Source: Oleispira sp036960605
GTDB taxonomy: Bacteria > Pseudomonadota > Gammaproteobacteria > Pseudomonadales > Oceanobacteraceae
NCBI GenBank assembly: GCA_036960605.1
Contig: JBALXI010000003.1
Span: forward strand, 1 to 64,000
Length of the DNA: 64,000 bases
Direction of reading: 5' to 3'
Under the pieces are notes generated by a model. The model was not told the origin of the DNA and made no database searches. It worked only from the letters and a program-made list of their open reading frames with translations. A program made the position numbers and the translations under genes. Of the stretch, positions 26,009 to 34,930 are shown in pieces. Position 1 is the first letter of the stretch. Each line of letters opens with the position of its first letter.

Positions 26009-27259
26009 TTACGTTCGCTTTTTGCTATAAAAACCGCGTTTAGCCAATTCAATACGAGCAATAACGCCCTTATGCACTTCATCAGGGCCATCCGCTAAAC
26101 GTAAAGCGCGTGCTTGCATAAAGAAAGCCGTCAATGGCGTATCTTGGCTTACACCCGCACCACCGTGGATCTGAATGGCATCATCGACTATTTTTTGCAG
26201 TACATTCGGTGCGACGACCTTAATCGCTGAAATTTCAGTCATTGCGCCTAACGCTCCGACCTTATCCATTTTCCAAGCAGCAAACAAGGTTAATAAACGC
26301 GCCTGATCAATGGCGATTCGAGCTTCAGCCAAACGCTCGGCATTGCCACCCAGCTTCATAATCGGTTTATGAAAAGCAGTGCGCTGCATACCCCGATCAA
26401 CCATCAACTCTACTGATTTTTCAGCTGCGCCTAAGCAACGCATGCAATGATGAATACGACCAGGTCCTAAACGACCTTGAGCGATTTCAAATCCCATACC
26501 TGGGCCGCTGATAAAACTTGAAACGGGTAGACGCACATCAGTGAACTTAACTTCACCATGGCCATGCGGTGCATCATAAGCACCAAATACAGGCAGCATA
26601 CGAAGGATTTCAACGCCTGGCGTATCAAGTGGCACTAGGACCATAGAATGCTGGTGATGGCGGTCTTTGCTCTCATCTGGCGTGCTCGCCATAAAGATAC
26701 CGACCTTGCAGTCAGGATCACCAATACCGCTCGACCACCACTTGGTGCCATTCAATACAACATGATCACCATCAACCACCGCGGTTGCCGCCATATTGGT
26801 GGCATCAGAAGAGGCTACATCCGGCTCTGTCATGCAGAATACAGAACGAATATCGCCAGCCAGTAGCGGTGTTAACCACTGAGCTTTTTGCTCTTCAGAA
26901 CCGTAGCGCCATAACAGTTCCATATTGCCGGTATCAGGGGCATTACAGTTAAAAATGCTCGGTGCTAATATACTACGGCCCGTTTCTTCGGCTACAGAAG
27001 CATATTCCACAATACTCAGGCCAGCACCTAATTCTTCGTCTGGCAGGAACATATTCCACAAGCCTTGCGCTTTCGCCTTGGCTTTTAGCTCCTCAACAAT
27101 CGGTGGCACTTCCCAGGTCGTCCAATCGCCATGGTTATGCTTGGCATTGATCTCAGCCCAAAAATCGGCTTCCATCGGCTCAATATGTTCTTTTATAAAA
27201 GCTTTCGTTCTTTTAACGTAATCTTTAGCTTTTGGGCTTAACTCAAAATCCATCGCCAA
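26009..27259 (-). CDS. Acyl-CoA dehydrogenase
   Basis: FAD-dependent enzyme introducing a trans-2 double bond in acyl-CoA thioesters. 416 aa with the usual domain order: N-terminal helical (about 1-130), beta domain with CMTEPDVASSDATNM near 143-157 and GTKWWSSGIGDPDCKVGIFM near 172-191, and the C-terminal helical domain ending in QIHGGAGVSQDTPL and ALRLADGPDEVH. The length and GIGDPDCK text resemble the ACAD family members often linked with phosphotransferase-like partners, but no partner is adjacent. Chain length cannot be read from sequence. It is a single gene, convergent with the MipA-like gene. Confidence 0.93.
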   Translation of the reverse strand: MAMDFELSPKAKDYVKRTKAFIKEHIEPMEADFWAEINAKHNHGDWTTWEVPPIVEELKAKAKAQGLWNMFLPDEELGAGLSIVEYASVAEETGRSILAPSIFNCNAPDTGNMELLWRYGSEEQKAQWLTPLLAGDIRSVFCMTEPDVASSDATNMAATAVVDGDHVVLNGTKWWSSGIGDPDCKVGIFMASTPDESKDRHHQHSMVLVPLDTPGVEILRMLPVFGAYDAPHGHGEVKFTDVRLPVSSFISGPGMGFEIAQGRLGPGRIHHCMRCLGAAEKSVELMVDRGMQRTAFHKPIMKLGGNAERLAEARIAIDQARLLTLFAAWKMDKVGALGAMTEISAIKVVAPNVLQKIVDDAIQIHGGAGVSQDTPLTAFFMQARALRLADGPDEVHKGVIARIELAKRGFYSKKRT

Positions 27260-27555
27260 ACTCCTACTCGTTTTAATTAAACATTAGTCTGTAATCTGTA
27301 ACTGATGCTAACCAGAGCTAAGTCATGAATGAAATGATTTGTAATACTAAGTATCTATTAATTTCATGAATAGTAGCTTAAGTTAAGTAAGCCATGAATA
27401 AAAATGACCACCCCATTACGAATAATCTCGACCGTTCCTGCCGCAAAACATGTATTCCCGACTCTCCTTCTTGGTCTTTATCTCTATTACTACCTAAACT
27501 TATCATCAAGTCCTGCTATCCGACTAATTGAAGAGATAATCACTAGAACAGACCA

Positions 27556-28485
27556 ATGCTTGAACGTCATTCCGCTCAATTAAAAGCAATATTTTCTGAG
27601 TTTATAATCGACACTATGAACGGCATCATGGTGCTTGATGAAAATGACAAAATCATCTTCTGTAACAAGGTGGTTGCTGGAATGTATGGTCTAACAGACT
27701 GCGATGACCTATTTGGAAAAACATTTAGCCAAATGGTCAGCCACTGTTATCACACCCATACCGGAATAATTATCGATACCGACAACTTAGACTCATGGTT
27801 AGCCTATGCAGAAAGTAAAAGACGCTGCCAAAAATACCGTCGATTTGAAGTAGATTTACACGATGGCCGCTGGTTTCAAATTTCTGAACAGCTTGTGCAC
27901 AATGACTGTATCGTAATGATTGCAACTGACATCACCGATAAGAAAAATGCCGAGTCGCGCTTAACTGAAATGTCTGAAGAACTTTTTTTATTAGCGACGA
28001 CCGATGCACTCACTAATGTCTTTAACCGAAGGCACTTCATGGAGCAGGCACTAACAGAGCAAAAACGCTGTCGTCGAGAAAAATACAGCTATGCCTTATT
28101 GATGCTCGATCTCGATTCGTTTAAAGCCATCAATGATAACTATGGGCACGCGTGTGGAGATGCTGTACTAATCAGCATTGCCGACATGATAAAATTAGAA
28201 TTACGAGACTATGATCTTTTAGGTCGCATTGGCGGTGAAGAGTTCGCTATTTTATTGCCTAATACAACTCATACGTCTGCCTTAATAATTTCTGAGCGCA
28301 TTCGCTGCTCAATAGAACATTTAAACATTGAGTCTAATGGTCACTCTGTTAAAGCAACCGTTTCAATTGGTGTTGCCTTGGATGAAAATGTCGACAAAGA
28401 TCTTGAAGAGATGTTTTTAATTGCCGATAAATTTCTTTATCAGGCGAAAGAAAATGGCCGGAACCAGGTTGTTCTTTGCAAATAA
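27556..28485 (+). CDS. PAS-GGDEF diguanylate cyclase
   Basis: Makes the second messenger cyclic di-GMP from two GTP. Residues about 14-128 form a PAS-like sensor domain (IMVLDENDKIIFCNKVVAGMYG). The GGDEF domain begins at DALTNVFNRRH (150-160), has DLDSFKAINDNYGHACGD (185-202) and an active GGEEF at 226-230. An inhibitory I-site RxxD is present (R217, D220), five residues before GGEEF, predicting product feedback inhibition. No signal peptide or membrane segment, so cytosolic. The 296-nt upstream gap is AT-rich with three CATGAAT words and no obvious promoter. The ribosome-binding site is weak. Confidence 0.95.
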   Translation: MLERHSAQLKAIFSEFIIDTMNGIMVLDENDKIIFCNKVVAGMYGLTDCDDLFGKTFSQMVSHCYHTHTGIIIDTDNLDSWLAYAESKRRCQKYRRFEVDLHDGRWFQISEQLVHNDCIVMIATDITDKKNAESRLTEMSEELFLLATTDALTNVFNRRHFMEQALTEQKRCRREKYSYALLMLDLDSFKAINDNYGHACGDAVLISIADMIKLELRDYDLLGRIGGEEFAILLPNTTHTSALIISERIRCSIEHLNIESNGHSVKATVSIGVALDENVDKDLEEMFLIADKFLYQAKENGRNQVVLCK

Positions 28486-28523
28486 AAAGCCAATTATTAG
28501 CCCATATAAAGCGGACGCTTAAA

Positions 28524-29573
28524 TTAAAAGCTAGCCGCTATACGTACAAAAAGTGAATAACTAAACGCTGTACTTTCAGTAAACAAATGACCCTGAGTGT
28601 CAGTAGATTCTATGTTCACATCAGGCTCGAATAAATCCACCTTTAGTGATCCTTCTACCCCGCCGGCAAGCGCTAAAATAAAATCTGAATTAGAATAGGT
28701 AAGCTGGCCACCGCCCTCATAACTTAAATAGCTAGTAAGATAAGATGTTGACGAATCTACCGATAGCGTTTTTCCGGTCGCATTAAAATAATCTTCTTCG
28801 ATTTTTTCACCCGGTGTATATGAACCAAAGCCAGTCACCACATCACCCGTAAATAGCCAATCGAAGTCAGAATAATGAGTGCCTTCAATCTCCTCAAAGA
28901 CTGCTCTTAAAGTATCAAACTGCATCCAGAAGCCAATTAACTCAAACTGACCTTCGGCATCAACAGCTTGCCCGGGCAAAGTTCCTGCTGGGTGGTAATT
29001 CTCAAACTCTCCCGTCCGGGGATTTCTTCCAAAAGTGTATTCTTGATTGGTATCGATATCGATTAACGCAGGCAGAGTCTGTGATAAATAACCAATCCCC
29101 CGTATTACGCCTTTTTGAGAGGATTCAAAACCTATACCGTAAAAGACATGCTCCCCTTTAAAATCTGCCTCAGAAGGTAATAATATTTGAAACAAAGTAT
29201 CAGGGTTTTGATTACCTGGGAGCACAAACTCACCAGACTCTTTAAAACTTCCCTCCAGGCTCCCTTTACTAACCACCGTAGTAATGCCACCAAAATCTAA
29301 CATCCCCTTAATCTCTTCGAGGCTATTTGATTCGGTATCTAGTAAAACAGAAACACTAAATGAAAATTCTTTATAACTGGGGGCGGTATAGGTTATTTCG
29401 TTAAATAAAGTACTATCAAATTCCACGCTGCCATCAAAAAAGTCACCATCATCCACATAGGGTTGATGTTCCGACAATTTCATTGAAAAAAATTGGTTAT
29501 CTAAGGCACTGACGGGCTGGGCTAGAACTATAAGTAATAGAGGGAATATCTGAAAAATGCTTAGTTTCTTCAC
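28524..29573 (-). CDS. Exported protein of unknown function
   Basis: I do not recognise this family. The 349-aa product has a clear signal peptide (M-K-K-L-S-I-F-Q..., cleavage after V-S-A near residue 23). The remainder is rich in acidic and aromatic residues with many short beta-prone, glycine-containing stretches, one possible membrane-like segment near 300, and a terminal phenylalanine (VRIAASF), which would fit an outer-membrane strand. The gene is solitary: convergent with the GGDEF gene and separated from rnpB by a strong terminator. An 8-bp palindrome 60-80 nt upstream may be its regulatory site. Secretion is well supported; location beyond that is inference. Confidence 0.8.
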   Translation of the reverse strand: MKKLSIFQIFPLLLIVLAQPVSALDNQFFSMKLSEHQPYVDDGDFFDGSVEFDSTLFNEITYTAPSYKEFSFSVSVLLDTESNSLEEIKGMLDFGGITTVVSKGSLEGSFKESGEFVLPGNQNPDTLFQILLPSEADFKGEHVFYGIGFESSQKGVIRGIGYLSQTLPALIDIDTNQEYTFGRNPRTGEFENYHPAGTLPGQAVDAEGQFELIGFWMQFDTLRAVFEEIEGTHYSDFDWLFTGDVVTGFGSYTPGEKIEEDYFNATGKTLSVDSSTSYLTSYLSYEGGGQLTYSNSDFILALAGGVEGSLKVDLFEPDVNIESTDTQGHLFTESTAFSYSLFVRIAASF

Positions 29574-29635
29574 AACAATGCCTTTTTATTTTTTACAATA
29601 GGATAAATTATCTAGGTTATAAAACAAGAGTGTGT

Positions 29636-29654
29636 GAGTTGTCGAGGACAACTC
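29636..29654. promoter_or_regulatory. Palindrome upstream of the exported-protein gene
   Basis: GAGTTGTC-gag-GACAACTC, perfect 8-bp arms, with outer GTG/CAC partly extending the symmetry. It lies 63 nt upstream of the exported-protein start and 18 nt short of the rnpB terminator. It could be an operator or a hairpin in the leader. Confidence 0.4.
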
Positions 29655-29671
29655 TTCACGTTTCTACAGGC

Positions 29672-29709
29672 AAAAAAAATCCTTTCATGCAAAACATGAA
29701 AGGATTTTT
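29672..29709. terminator. rnpB terminator
   Basis: A 13-bp perfect stem AAATCCTTTCATG / CATGAAAGGATTT (29677-29689, 29695-29707) with a 5-nt loop. On the minus strand the stem is followed by eight Ts (29679-29672); on the plus strand it is also followed by Ts, so it is bidirectional. It begins 6 nt past the rnpB 3' end. Confidence 0.95.
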
Positions 29710-29712
29710 AGA

Positions 29713-30080
29713 ATAGCTGGAGACGCCAGTAAGCCGGGTTTTGTCGTGGACAATCATTCATCTAGGCCTGAAATTGCTCGCAGGCTCAAGCGATCTACCC
29801 GCTCTCAACGTGGGCCACGCCATATGAGAGCCTATTTGATCTTGCTCCGGGTGGAGTTTACCCTGCAACGAACTATTACTAGTCGTCCGGTGCGCTCTTA
29901 CCGCACCCTTTCAGCCTTACCTGTGCTCACGAATGAGCCATCGGCGGTCTTCTCTCTGCTGCACTTGTCGTCGGTTTGCACCGCCCAGGCGTTACCTGGC
30001 ACCCTGCCCTGTTGGAGCCCGGACTTTCCTCCCCCTTTAACATAAATGCTAAAAGCGACGATTGCCTAGGCATCTCCGGC
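29713..30080 (-). ncRNA. rnpB: RNase P RNA (class A)
   Basis: Catalytic RNA of ribonuclease P, which matures tRNA 5' ends. Read on the minus strand, universally conserved blocks appear in order: GGGGGAGGAAAGTCCGGGCT, CAGGGCAGGGTGCCAGGTAACG, GGTAAGAGCGCACCGG, GGTAAACTCCACCCGGAGCAAG, GCGAGCAATTTCAGGCCTAG, then ATGAATGATTGTCCACGACA and AACCCGGCTTAC. Helix P1 closes the molecule by pairing GGAGAUGCC (30077-30069) with GGCGUCUCC (29727-29719). A -10 box lies 5 nt upstream of the 5' end and a strong terminator follows. In pseudomonads rnpB sits directly between mraZ and rsmI; here each lies several kilobases away. Confidence 0.97.
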
Positions 30081-30084
30081 GCGG

Positions 30085-30123
30085 ATAATACCAGAGCATG
30101 AGCCAAAAAAGAAGGCTCTCTGG
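30085..30123 (-). promoter_or_regulatory. rnpB promoter with overlapping hairpin
   Basis: Minus-strand TATTAT (30090-30085) is placed correctly for a start near 30078-30080. The -35 region is weak and lies inside a hairpin (CCAGAG...CTCTGG with inner AGCC/GGCT, 30091-30123) that follows the LysE gene by 15 nt. Promoter and LysE-end stem share the same sequence. Confidence 0.55.
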
Positions 30124-30138
30124 CGATACAATGACAAT

Positions 30139-30765
30139 TTAACCCAACCCCCATTTCAAGTAGACATGGCTGTAGCTAATATCCCCTGCCACATACAAAA
30201 GTAATAAAGCCATACTCAAGTTCAGTAAGCGAAAATAGTGAGGATGACGAATCAATTTCCCAAGGCGAGCCCCCATTACGAGATAACTACTAGGAGCTCC
30301 AAATGCCATACCTGAGAGCAATAACGACCACACTATAATTGAACTCCCTGAGATCTGCGCCGCGGGGAACTGCACAGTAACAATCGGAAAAATGACAATA
30401 AAGGACTTGGGATTGAGCAATTGCATCAATAGCCCTGACTTGAAGCTCAGCTTGCTGCCTTCGACTCCGGTCTGATCAGCCACTTCAAGCGCTACAGGTT
30501 TGATACTGCCCCAAGCGATTTTAAATGCCAGATAAGCAATATAGAAACTGCCGATAGCGCCGATCAGCAACTGATAGTTAGGGTTAATCAGCCATGTTCC
30601 CACATAGCCAAACATCAAAAATAGCAGCAACATGGCACACGCAACGCCCAGACAGAAACGTATTGCAGAGTTGATATGCCCATTCAGACCCGCATTCAAG
30701 CTCAGCAAATTTGCCGGGCCAGGGGTGTACATAATACCAAACGCGTACGCGAGTATTTCAAGCAT
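30139..30765 (-). CDS. LysE family amino-acid/metabolite exporter
   Basis: Six-segment inner-membrane exporter of the LysE/RhtB type. 208 aa. The start MLEILAYAFGIMYTPGPANLLSLNAG carries the family's PGPxN motif, and hydrophobic segments are at about 1-22, 38-60, 66-88, 110-132, 142-165 and 180-200. Its substrate cannot be read. The AraC-type regulator gene just upstream on the same strand (108 nt gap) is a common partner of LysE genes and probably controls it. Confidence 0.88.
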   Translation of the reverse strand: MLEILAYAFGIMYTPGPANLLSLNAGLNGHINSAIRFCLGVACAMLLLFLMFGYVGTWLINPNYQLLIGAIGSFYIAYLAFKIAWGSIKPVALEVADQTGVEGSKLSFKSGLLMQLLNPKSFIVIFPIVTVQFPAAQISGSSIIVWSLLLSGMAFGAPSSYLVMGARLGKLIRHPHYFRLLNLSMALLLLYVAGDISYSHVYLKWGLG

Positions 30766-30873
30766 AGAAACGACCTTGGAAATAAAAATTTGGGAATGCT
30801 AACGACTTACCTAAAGAACCCATCGCTTAGTGTGAATGCTTTAGTCTGAGCGCTTTAGATTAAGTGCTCGATC

Positions 30874-31710
30874 TCAGGCACTGAGGAAGTGCTGTTGATA
30901 CTGCAATGGGGTCATGCCGTAGATCGGTTTGAAACGACGATTGAAGTGACTCAGATCGCTAAAGCCATACTCGAATACAACATCATTAAGTAATGCTCCG
31001 GCCTCAAGATCTTCTCGCGCACGATTTATGCGGCAATTCAAAATATACTGATGCGGAGTGATACCAAACTGCTGCCGGAACATGCGTAAGAAATGATATT
31101 TGGATAAGTTAGCCTGCTGGCTGATGTCATCTAATGACATATCGGATTGAATATTCTGATGAATAAAGTCCTGCGCTTGCAGCAGTAAACGATCAACTTT
31201 ACGCCTTTTAGGATCGGGAGCACTTTCGCCATGACGCTGTGCAATACACACAGCCATCTGATAAAGCGCACACTCCTGCTGGATCTTGCTATTGGTTTTA
31301 TTTTCAATCAACAAGGCCATGCTAAGAATATGCTGGCGCAGCAATGGGTCATCAAGCATGCTTTCAACGATCCGAAAATCTTTACTCTGCTTCACCCCAG
31401 CGCTGTTCAATAAAGGCTCCAACTGATCTGGGTGCACATAAAGCATGCGATAGCGTAATGTATCATTCACACCCGATTGACCATCGTGTACTTCACCCGG
31501 ATTAAAGACGATGATATTGCCAGGATAGCTACGGTGAAATGCCCCCGTCGCAAAAAAATCTTGTCGCCCTGCGAGAGTCACACCAAAAGAAAACTCTTCA
31601 TGGGAATGCTTAGCATATGAAAAGTTATTCATTTCTGCCTGCAATACCGATACGTGATCAAGGTGCTGGCTTTTCGTATACTGAAATTGATTATCAGGCT
31701 TCATCATCAC
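30874..31710 (-). CDS. AraC family regulator with N-terminal cupin domain
   Basis: Predicted DNA-binding regulator. The N-terminal half (about 15-150) is cupin-like, with HSHEEFSFGVTLAG and FNPGEVHDGQSG typical of the AraC-type sensor. The C-terminal half has the double helix-turn-helix: SLDDISQQANLSKYHFLRMFRQ and DVVFEYGFSDLSHFNRRFKP, ending with YGMTPLQYQQ. 278 aa. The start is ambiguous: GTG 31710, ATG 31707 or ATG 31704 are consecutive, with AGGAAATGG upstream. Located just upstream of the LysE exporter, its likely target. Confidence 0.93.
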   Translation of the reverse strand: MMMKPDNQFQYTKSQHLDHVSVLQAEMNNFSYAKHSHEEFSFGVTLAGRQDFFATGAFHRSYPGNIIVFNPGEVHDGQSGVNDTLRYRMLYVHPDQLEPLLNSAGVKQSKDFRIVESMLDDPLLRQHILSMALLIENKTNSKIQQECALYQMAVCIAQRHGESAPDPKRRKVDRLLLQAQDFIHQNIQSDMSLDDISQQANLSKYHFLRMFRQQFGITPHQYILNCRINRAREDLEAGALLNDVVFEYGFSDLSHFNRRFKPIYGMTPLQYQQHFLSA

Positions 31711-31797
31711 TCACCATTTCCTGCATTCTTAGCTCTATAAAGGCATGAATCTAGTATACGGAGAAGTAAAAAAAGCTCTTGGATAAAATTGCGCATT

Positions 31798-32820
31798 TTA
31801 AATCTGTTTATCCGCTTTATAGCGAAGTGGAGATAAGCCTGTCTGCTGAAGAAAAAAGTGATTAAACGAGCTTTGCTCTTTAAAGCCCAATAACTGGCTA
31901 ATGTGCAATATACTCAAATTTGAATACTGCAAATAACCATGAGCCTGCTGCAGTCTCACGCCTGCTAATACCTGCTGAAAATTGGTTTCATAACTTTTTA
32001 ATTTACGTTGCAAGCTGCGGTCACCCATTCCCAGCATGGCCGCAACCTGTGTAACCTTAGGATTGCTCATCATGTTCTCTTCCAGCAAGCGCTTCACCTG
32101 ATCAACAATACTGTCTGTTGTAATGGCTTGTGATGACAGCGCTTCGGTTTGCCTAAGCGGCCAAGCTAAGACTTCGGCCGCAATAACGATACTGTTGGTT
32201 TTTTGGTTAAATTGGCAACCTGCACGAAAGCCATGCTGATATACCTGATCGTCATAGTCATTCGGTTTTTCGTGCACAAAACTCACTTCCCGCACAGGGA
32301 TCAATCGCCCCGTCAGTTGTTGGCCTAGATGAATAATGCCTGACAATACGCTTTCTGCCACCAGCCGCGAGGCTCTATTTTGTTGATGCTGCGCTCGCCA
32401 GATTAAGCGAACACTCTGCCCTTCTATTTCTATACGAGAATCACCAAGGCGATGCACTAAACGCTCTAAGACCATTACCTGCTGCAACGCCTGAGCAAGA
32501 GTCAACGCTTTCGACTGGGTGTTTGCGAGGGCTTGTCCTAATACATCAAAGTTGGCTAAACCCACATACTGTCCAATGCGTATTCCCAAGTGACCATCTT
32601 GCAGTAGCTGGCTGCTATTGAGTAACAGATTAAAATACTGCTCGATGGCTATTTTATCCGGTGGGTTCAGCATCCATAAATCGTTAACTCCCATTGCATC
32701 GGCTAACGATGAAAGCCGCCCTCCTTGTTGCAGAAAGGCTTTTAAGACTGGCTGAATGTAGGCCGCAATAACAAAGCCCGTCTTTGAAGTTGTTAGAGAT
32801 TCTGTCATTTCTGTTGTCAT
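31798..32820 (-). CDS. AraC family regulator (OruR/ArgR-like, 340 aa)
   Basis: Predicted activator of the divergent genes at 32941-34926. It has the long N-terminal ligand-binding domain of the Arabinose_bd/GlxA-like class (about 15-210) and a C-terminal AraC HTH with KVTQVAAMLGMGDRSLQRKLK and SILHISQLLGFKEQSSFNHFFLQQTGLSPLRY. Divergent orientation with a 120-nt shared AT-rich promoter region is the usual layout of a regulator and its target operon. Ligand unknown. Confidence 0.93.
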   Translation of the reverse strand: MTTEMTESLTTSKTGFVIAAYIQPVLKAFLQQGGRLSSLADAMGVNDLWMLNPPDKIAIEQYFNLLLNSSQLLQDGHLGIRIGQYVGLANFDVLGQALANTQSKALTLAQALQQVMVLERLVHRLGDSRIEIEGQSVRLIWRAQHQQNRASRLVAESVLSGIIHLGQQLTGRLIPVREVSFVHEKPNDYDDQVYQHGFRAGCQFNQKTNSIVIAAEVLAWPLRQTEALSSQAITTDSIVDQVKRLLEENMMSNPKVTQVAAMLGMGDRSLQRKLKSYETNFQQVLAGVRLQQAHGYLQYSNLSILHISQLLGFKEQSSFNHFFLQQTGLSPLRYKADKQI

Positions 32821-32940
32821 AAGACCTAAAACGCCATGTCGCTTTTTAGTTAAATACTGTCATATTAAAGCAATTATATTAAAACAATGCAGGCTATTAT
32901 TACTATCAAATAATAAAAAGACTCAATAGGTACAGACCCC

Positions 32941-34032
32941 ATGACTAGCCCAACAAAAGACAGCACCTTAGAAGACAGCATCATCAAGCCCATTACTCAT
33001 TTTGATCAAGCCAGGACCTGCCATACCGCGCACTACCGCTTAGATGAAATGCGTAAAGCCGCGGTGACATTTCGTGACGATATGCTGGCCATGCCTCAAG
33101 TTAAATTTTATCGCAGCATGGAATTGATCCGTGTTCCTTACCCTAGCAAGTATGCTTTCTTAAACTGCAATGTCATTCCTATGCCGTTTATTCATATTTT
33201 AAACCGCCTCTTTGTTGTACAAGTTGAAACCGAAGAAGGGCTAAAAACGATTCTGCTTTCTCCGTCGGATACCGAAGCCAATGCCGAAACACCGTATTTC
33301 CGAAAGATCACCGATAAAGCCGGCCCAGCCAAAGGCTTATTAAAGAAGTTCATAGCTCCAGAGATCAACAGTGTTGAAGGCTGCCTAAAGCAACTTAACT
33401 TGAAGCCTGAAGACATCGATTACATCAGCTACGACCACCTGCATACCCAAGATATTCGCCAGTGGTTAGGCGACGATAAGCAGCCGGGTTTATTACCGAA
33501 TGCCAAACTGCTGGTAATGAAAGATGAGTGGGAATCTGCTAATAATTTAATGGCGCCACAAATTGATTGGTACTGCCCGAATGGTTTGGAAGGGGTGCCT
33601 AAAGATCGCATCATTCAATTAGAAGGTGATGTGATGATTGGTGATGGTTTAGCGCTTATCCGCACGCCTGGCCATACCGATGGCAATCACTCTTTTGTTG
33701 CGCACACACCTGAAGGTTTAAAAGTTACCAGTGAAAACGGTGTCGGTCCTGATTGCTACGCTCCTGAAAACTCTCGCATTCCTGGCCTGAAAAAATACGC
33801 CAAACAAACGGGTATGGAAGTGATTATGAATGGCAATACTTTAGAGGCGGGTTTAGATCAATACATCTCTATGATTGTCGAGAAAACTATTGCTGGCAAT
33901 CACCCTAACTATACTGAATTTCCCAACATGGCGAACTCTTCTGAGCTAACGGGTTACTGGGGATTTCCGGGCTACAAGCCAACGGTAACGTTTGGTGATT
34001 TGCACTTTGGTACTTTAATAACTCAGAAGTAA
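32941..34032 (+). CDS. Metallo-beta-lactamase-fold hydrolase with altered metal motif
   Basis: 363 aa with an MBL fold in the C-terminal two thirds. The first metal motif reads HLHTQD (H166, H168, Q170, D171) where the family consensus is HxHxDH, so the two residues that normally bind the second metal are Q and D. The second-strand motif TPGHTDGNHSF (H245) is normal. The last histidine block is not obvious. The N-terminal 90 residues are hydrophilic with no signal peptide. It begins a two-gene unit with the hydroxylase 69 nt downstream and is divergent from an AraC regulator. Substrate unknown; an ester or lactone is only a guess. Confidence 0.82.
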   Translation: MTSPTKDSTLEDSIIKPITHFDQARTCHTAHYRLDEMRKAAVTFRDDMLAMPQVKFYRSMELIRVPYPSKYAFLNCNVIPMPFIHILNRLFVVQVETEEGLKTILLSPSDTEANAETPYFRKITDKAGPAKGLLKKFIAPEINSVEGCLKQLNLKPEDIDYISYDHLHTQDIRQWLGDDKQPGLLPNAKLLVMKDEWESANNLMAPQIDWYCPNGLEGVPKDRIIQLEGDVMIGDGLALIRTPGHTDGNHSFVAHTPEGLKVTSENGVGPDCYAPENSRIPGLKKYAKQTGMEVIMNGNTLEAGLDQYISMIVEKTIAGNHPNYTEFPNMANSSELTGYWGFPGYKPTVTFGDLHFGTLITQK

Positions 34033-34101
34033 TTCACTGAGATTATTTAATAATAATAACAATAAATATAATAAACATGATTTCGGCTTCAAGGAGTACT
34101 T

Positions 34102-34926
34102 ATGGACTTTTTTTCATATTGGCACGAGTTTTACAACGACCCATGGTTTTGGCAATTCCCCATGGCAACGCTTGCCATCAGCATGGCCGCTTTCTTAACC
34201 GTCGCTATTCCATGGACCGTGGTTGCATGGTTAGACCCGGTATCGATGCGTAAATATAAAATTCAGCAAAAACCTTTTGAATTTAAAAAATTCTTTTGGC
34301 CTTCGCTTGCGCGCATCGTTATCAACAATGCCATTTTGGTGGTTTTACTAATTGTTAGTTGGCCACTAATGAAGCTTACCGGCGTGCATAACGGCGAGCT
34401 TCCAGTTTGGTACATCATTATTGCTCAGCTGCTTTTATTCATTTTAATGGATGATTTTTTATATTATTGGATGCATCGCTACATGCACGAGAATAAGTGG
34501 TTATTGAAACATATCCACAGCGTGCATCATCGCATTCGTAATACCTGCGGTATCAATGGTAATTACATGCACTGGCTTGAGTATGCTTTAACCGCGACAC
34601 TTACCTTAGTCGGCCCGATGCTGATAGGTGCACACATTTATGTGATTTGGATCTGGGTAATTCTTCGCCAAGTAGAAGGCGCTGATGGCCATATTGGTTA
34701 TGACGTTCCGTGGAACCCTGCTCATCTTTTCCCCGTGTATCAAGGGCCGGTTTATCATGATTTTCACCATGCTAAATTCAAAGGAAACTATGCTGGGTTT
34801 TTACCTTACTTAGATAAGTACTTGGGTAAGACTCACATTCCGGCTTATTTGAATTATTTAAAAGGTAAGAAAGCGGGTTTGACCCCTGTGGAAATTGAAG
34901 AGCAAGTGAAGAAAAGTAAAAAATAA
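34102..34926 (+). CDS. Sterol desaturase / fatty acid hydroxylase family membrane protein
   Basis: Di-iron integral membrane oxygenase. The eight-histidine signature is present: HRYMH (125-129), HSVHH (139-143) and HDFHH (219-223). Membrane segments at about 20-44, 70-92, 103-123 and 165-190. 274 aa. AAGGAG precedes the ATG at good spacing. It forms a probable operon with the MBL-fold gene, under the divergent AraC regulator. Substrates in this family include sterols, carotenoids and fatty or ether lipids; none can be chosen here. Confidence 0.92.
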   Translation: MDFFSYWHEFYNDPWFWQFPMATLAISMAAFLTVAIPWTVVAWLDPVSMRKYKIQQKPFEFKKFFWPSLARIVINNAILVVLLIVSWPLMKLTGVHNGELPVWYIIIAQLLLFILMDDFLYYWMHRYMHENKWLLKHIHSVHHRIRNTCGINGNYMHWLEYALTATLTLVGPMLIGAHIYVIWIWVILRQVEGADGHIGYDVPWNPAHLFPVYQGPVYHDFHHAKFKGNYAGFLPYLDKYLGKTHIPAYLNYLKGKKAGLTPVEIEEQVKKSKK

Positions 34927-34930
34927 AATT

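Noticed and set aside
29746..30154. Open frames on both strands over the RNase P RNA gene (99 and 75 codons)
   Set aside because: The sequence is fully explained by conserved rnpB blocks and pairing; the frames have no ribosome-binding site or family similarity.
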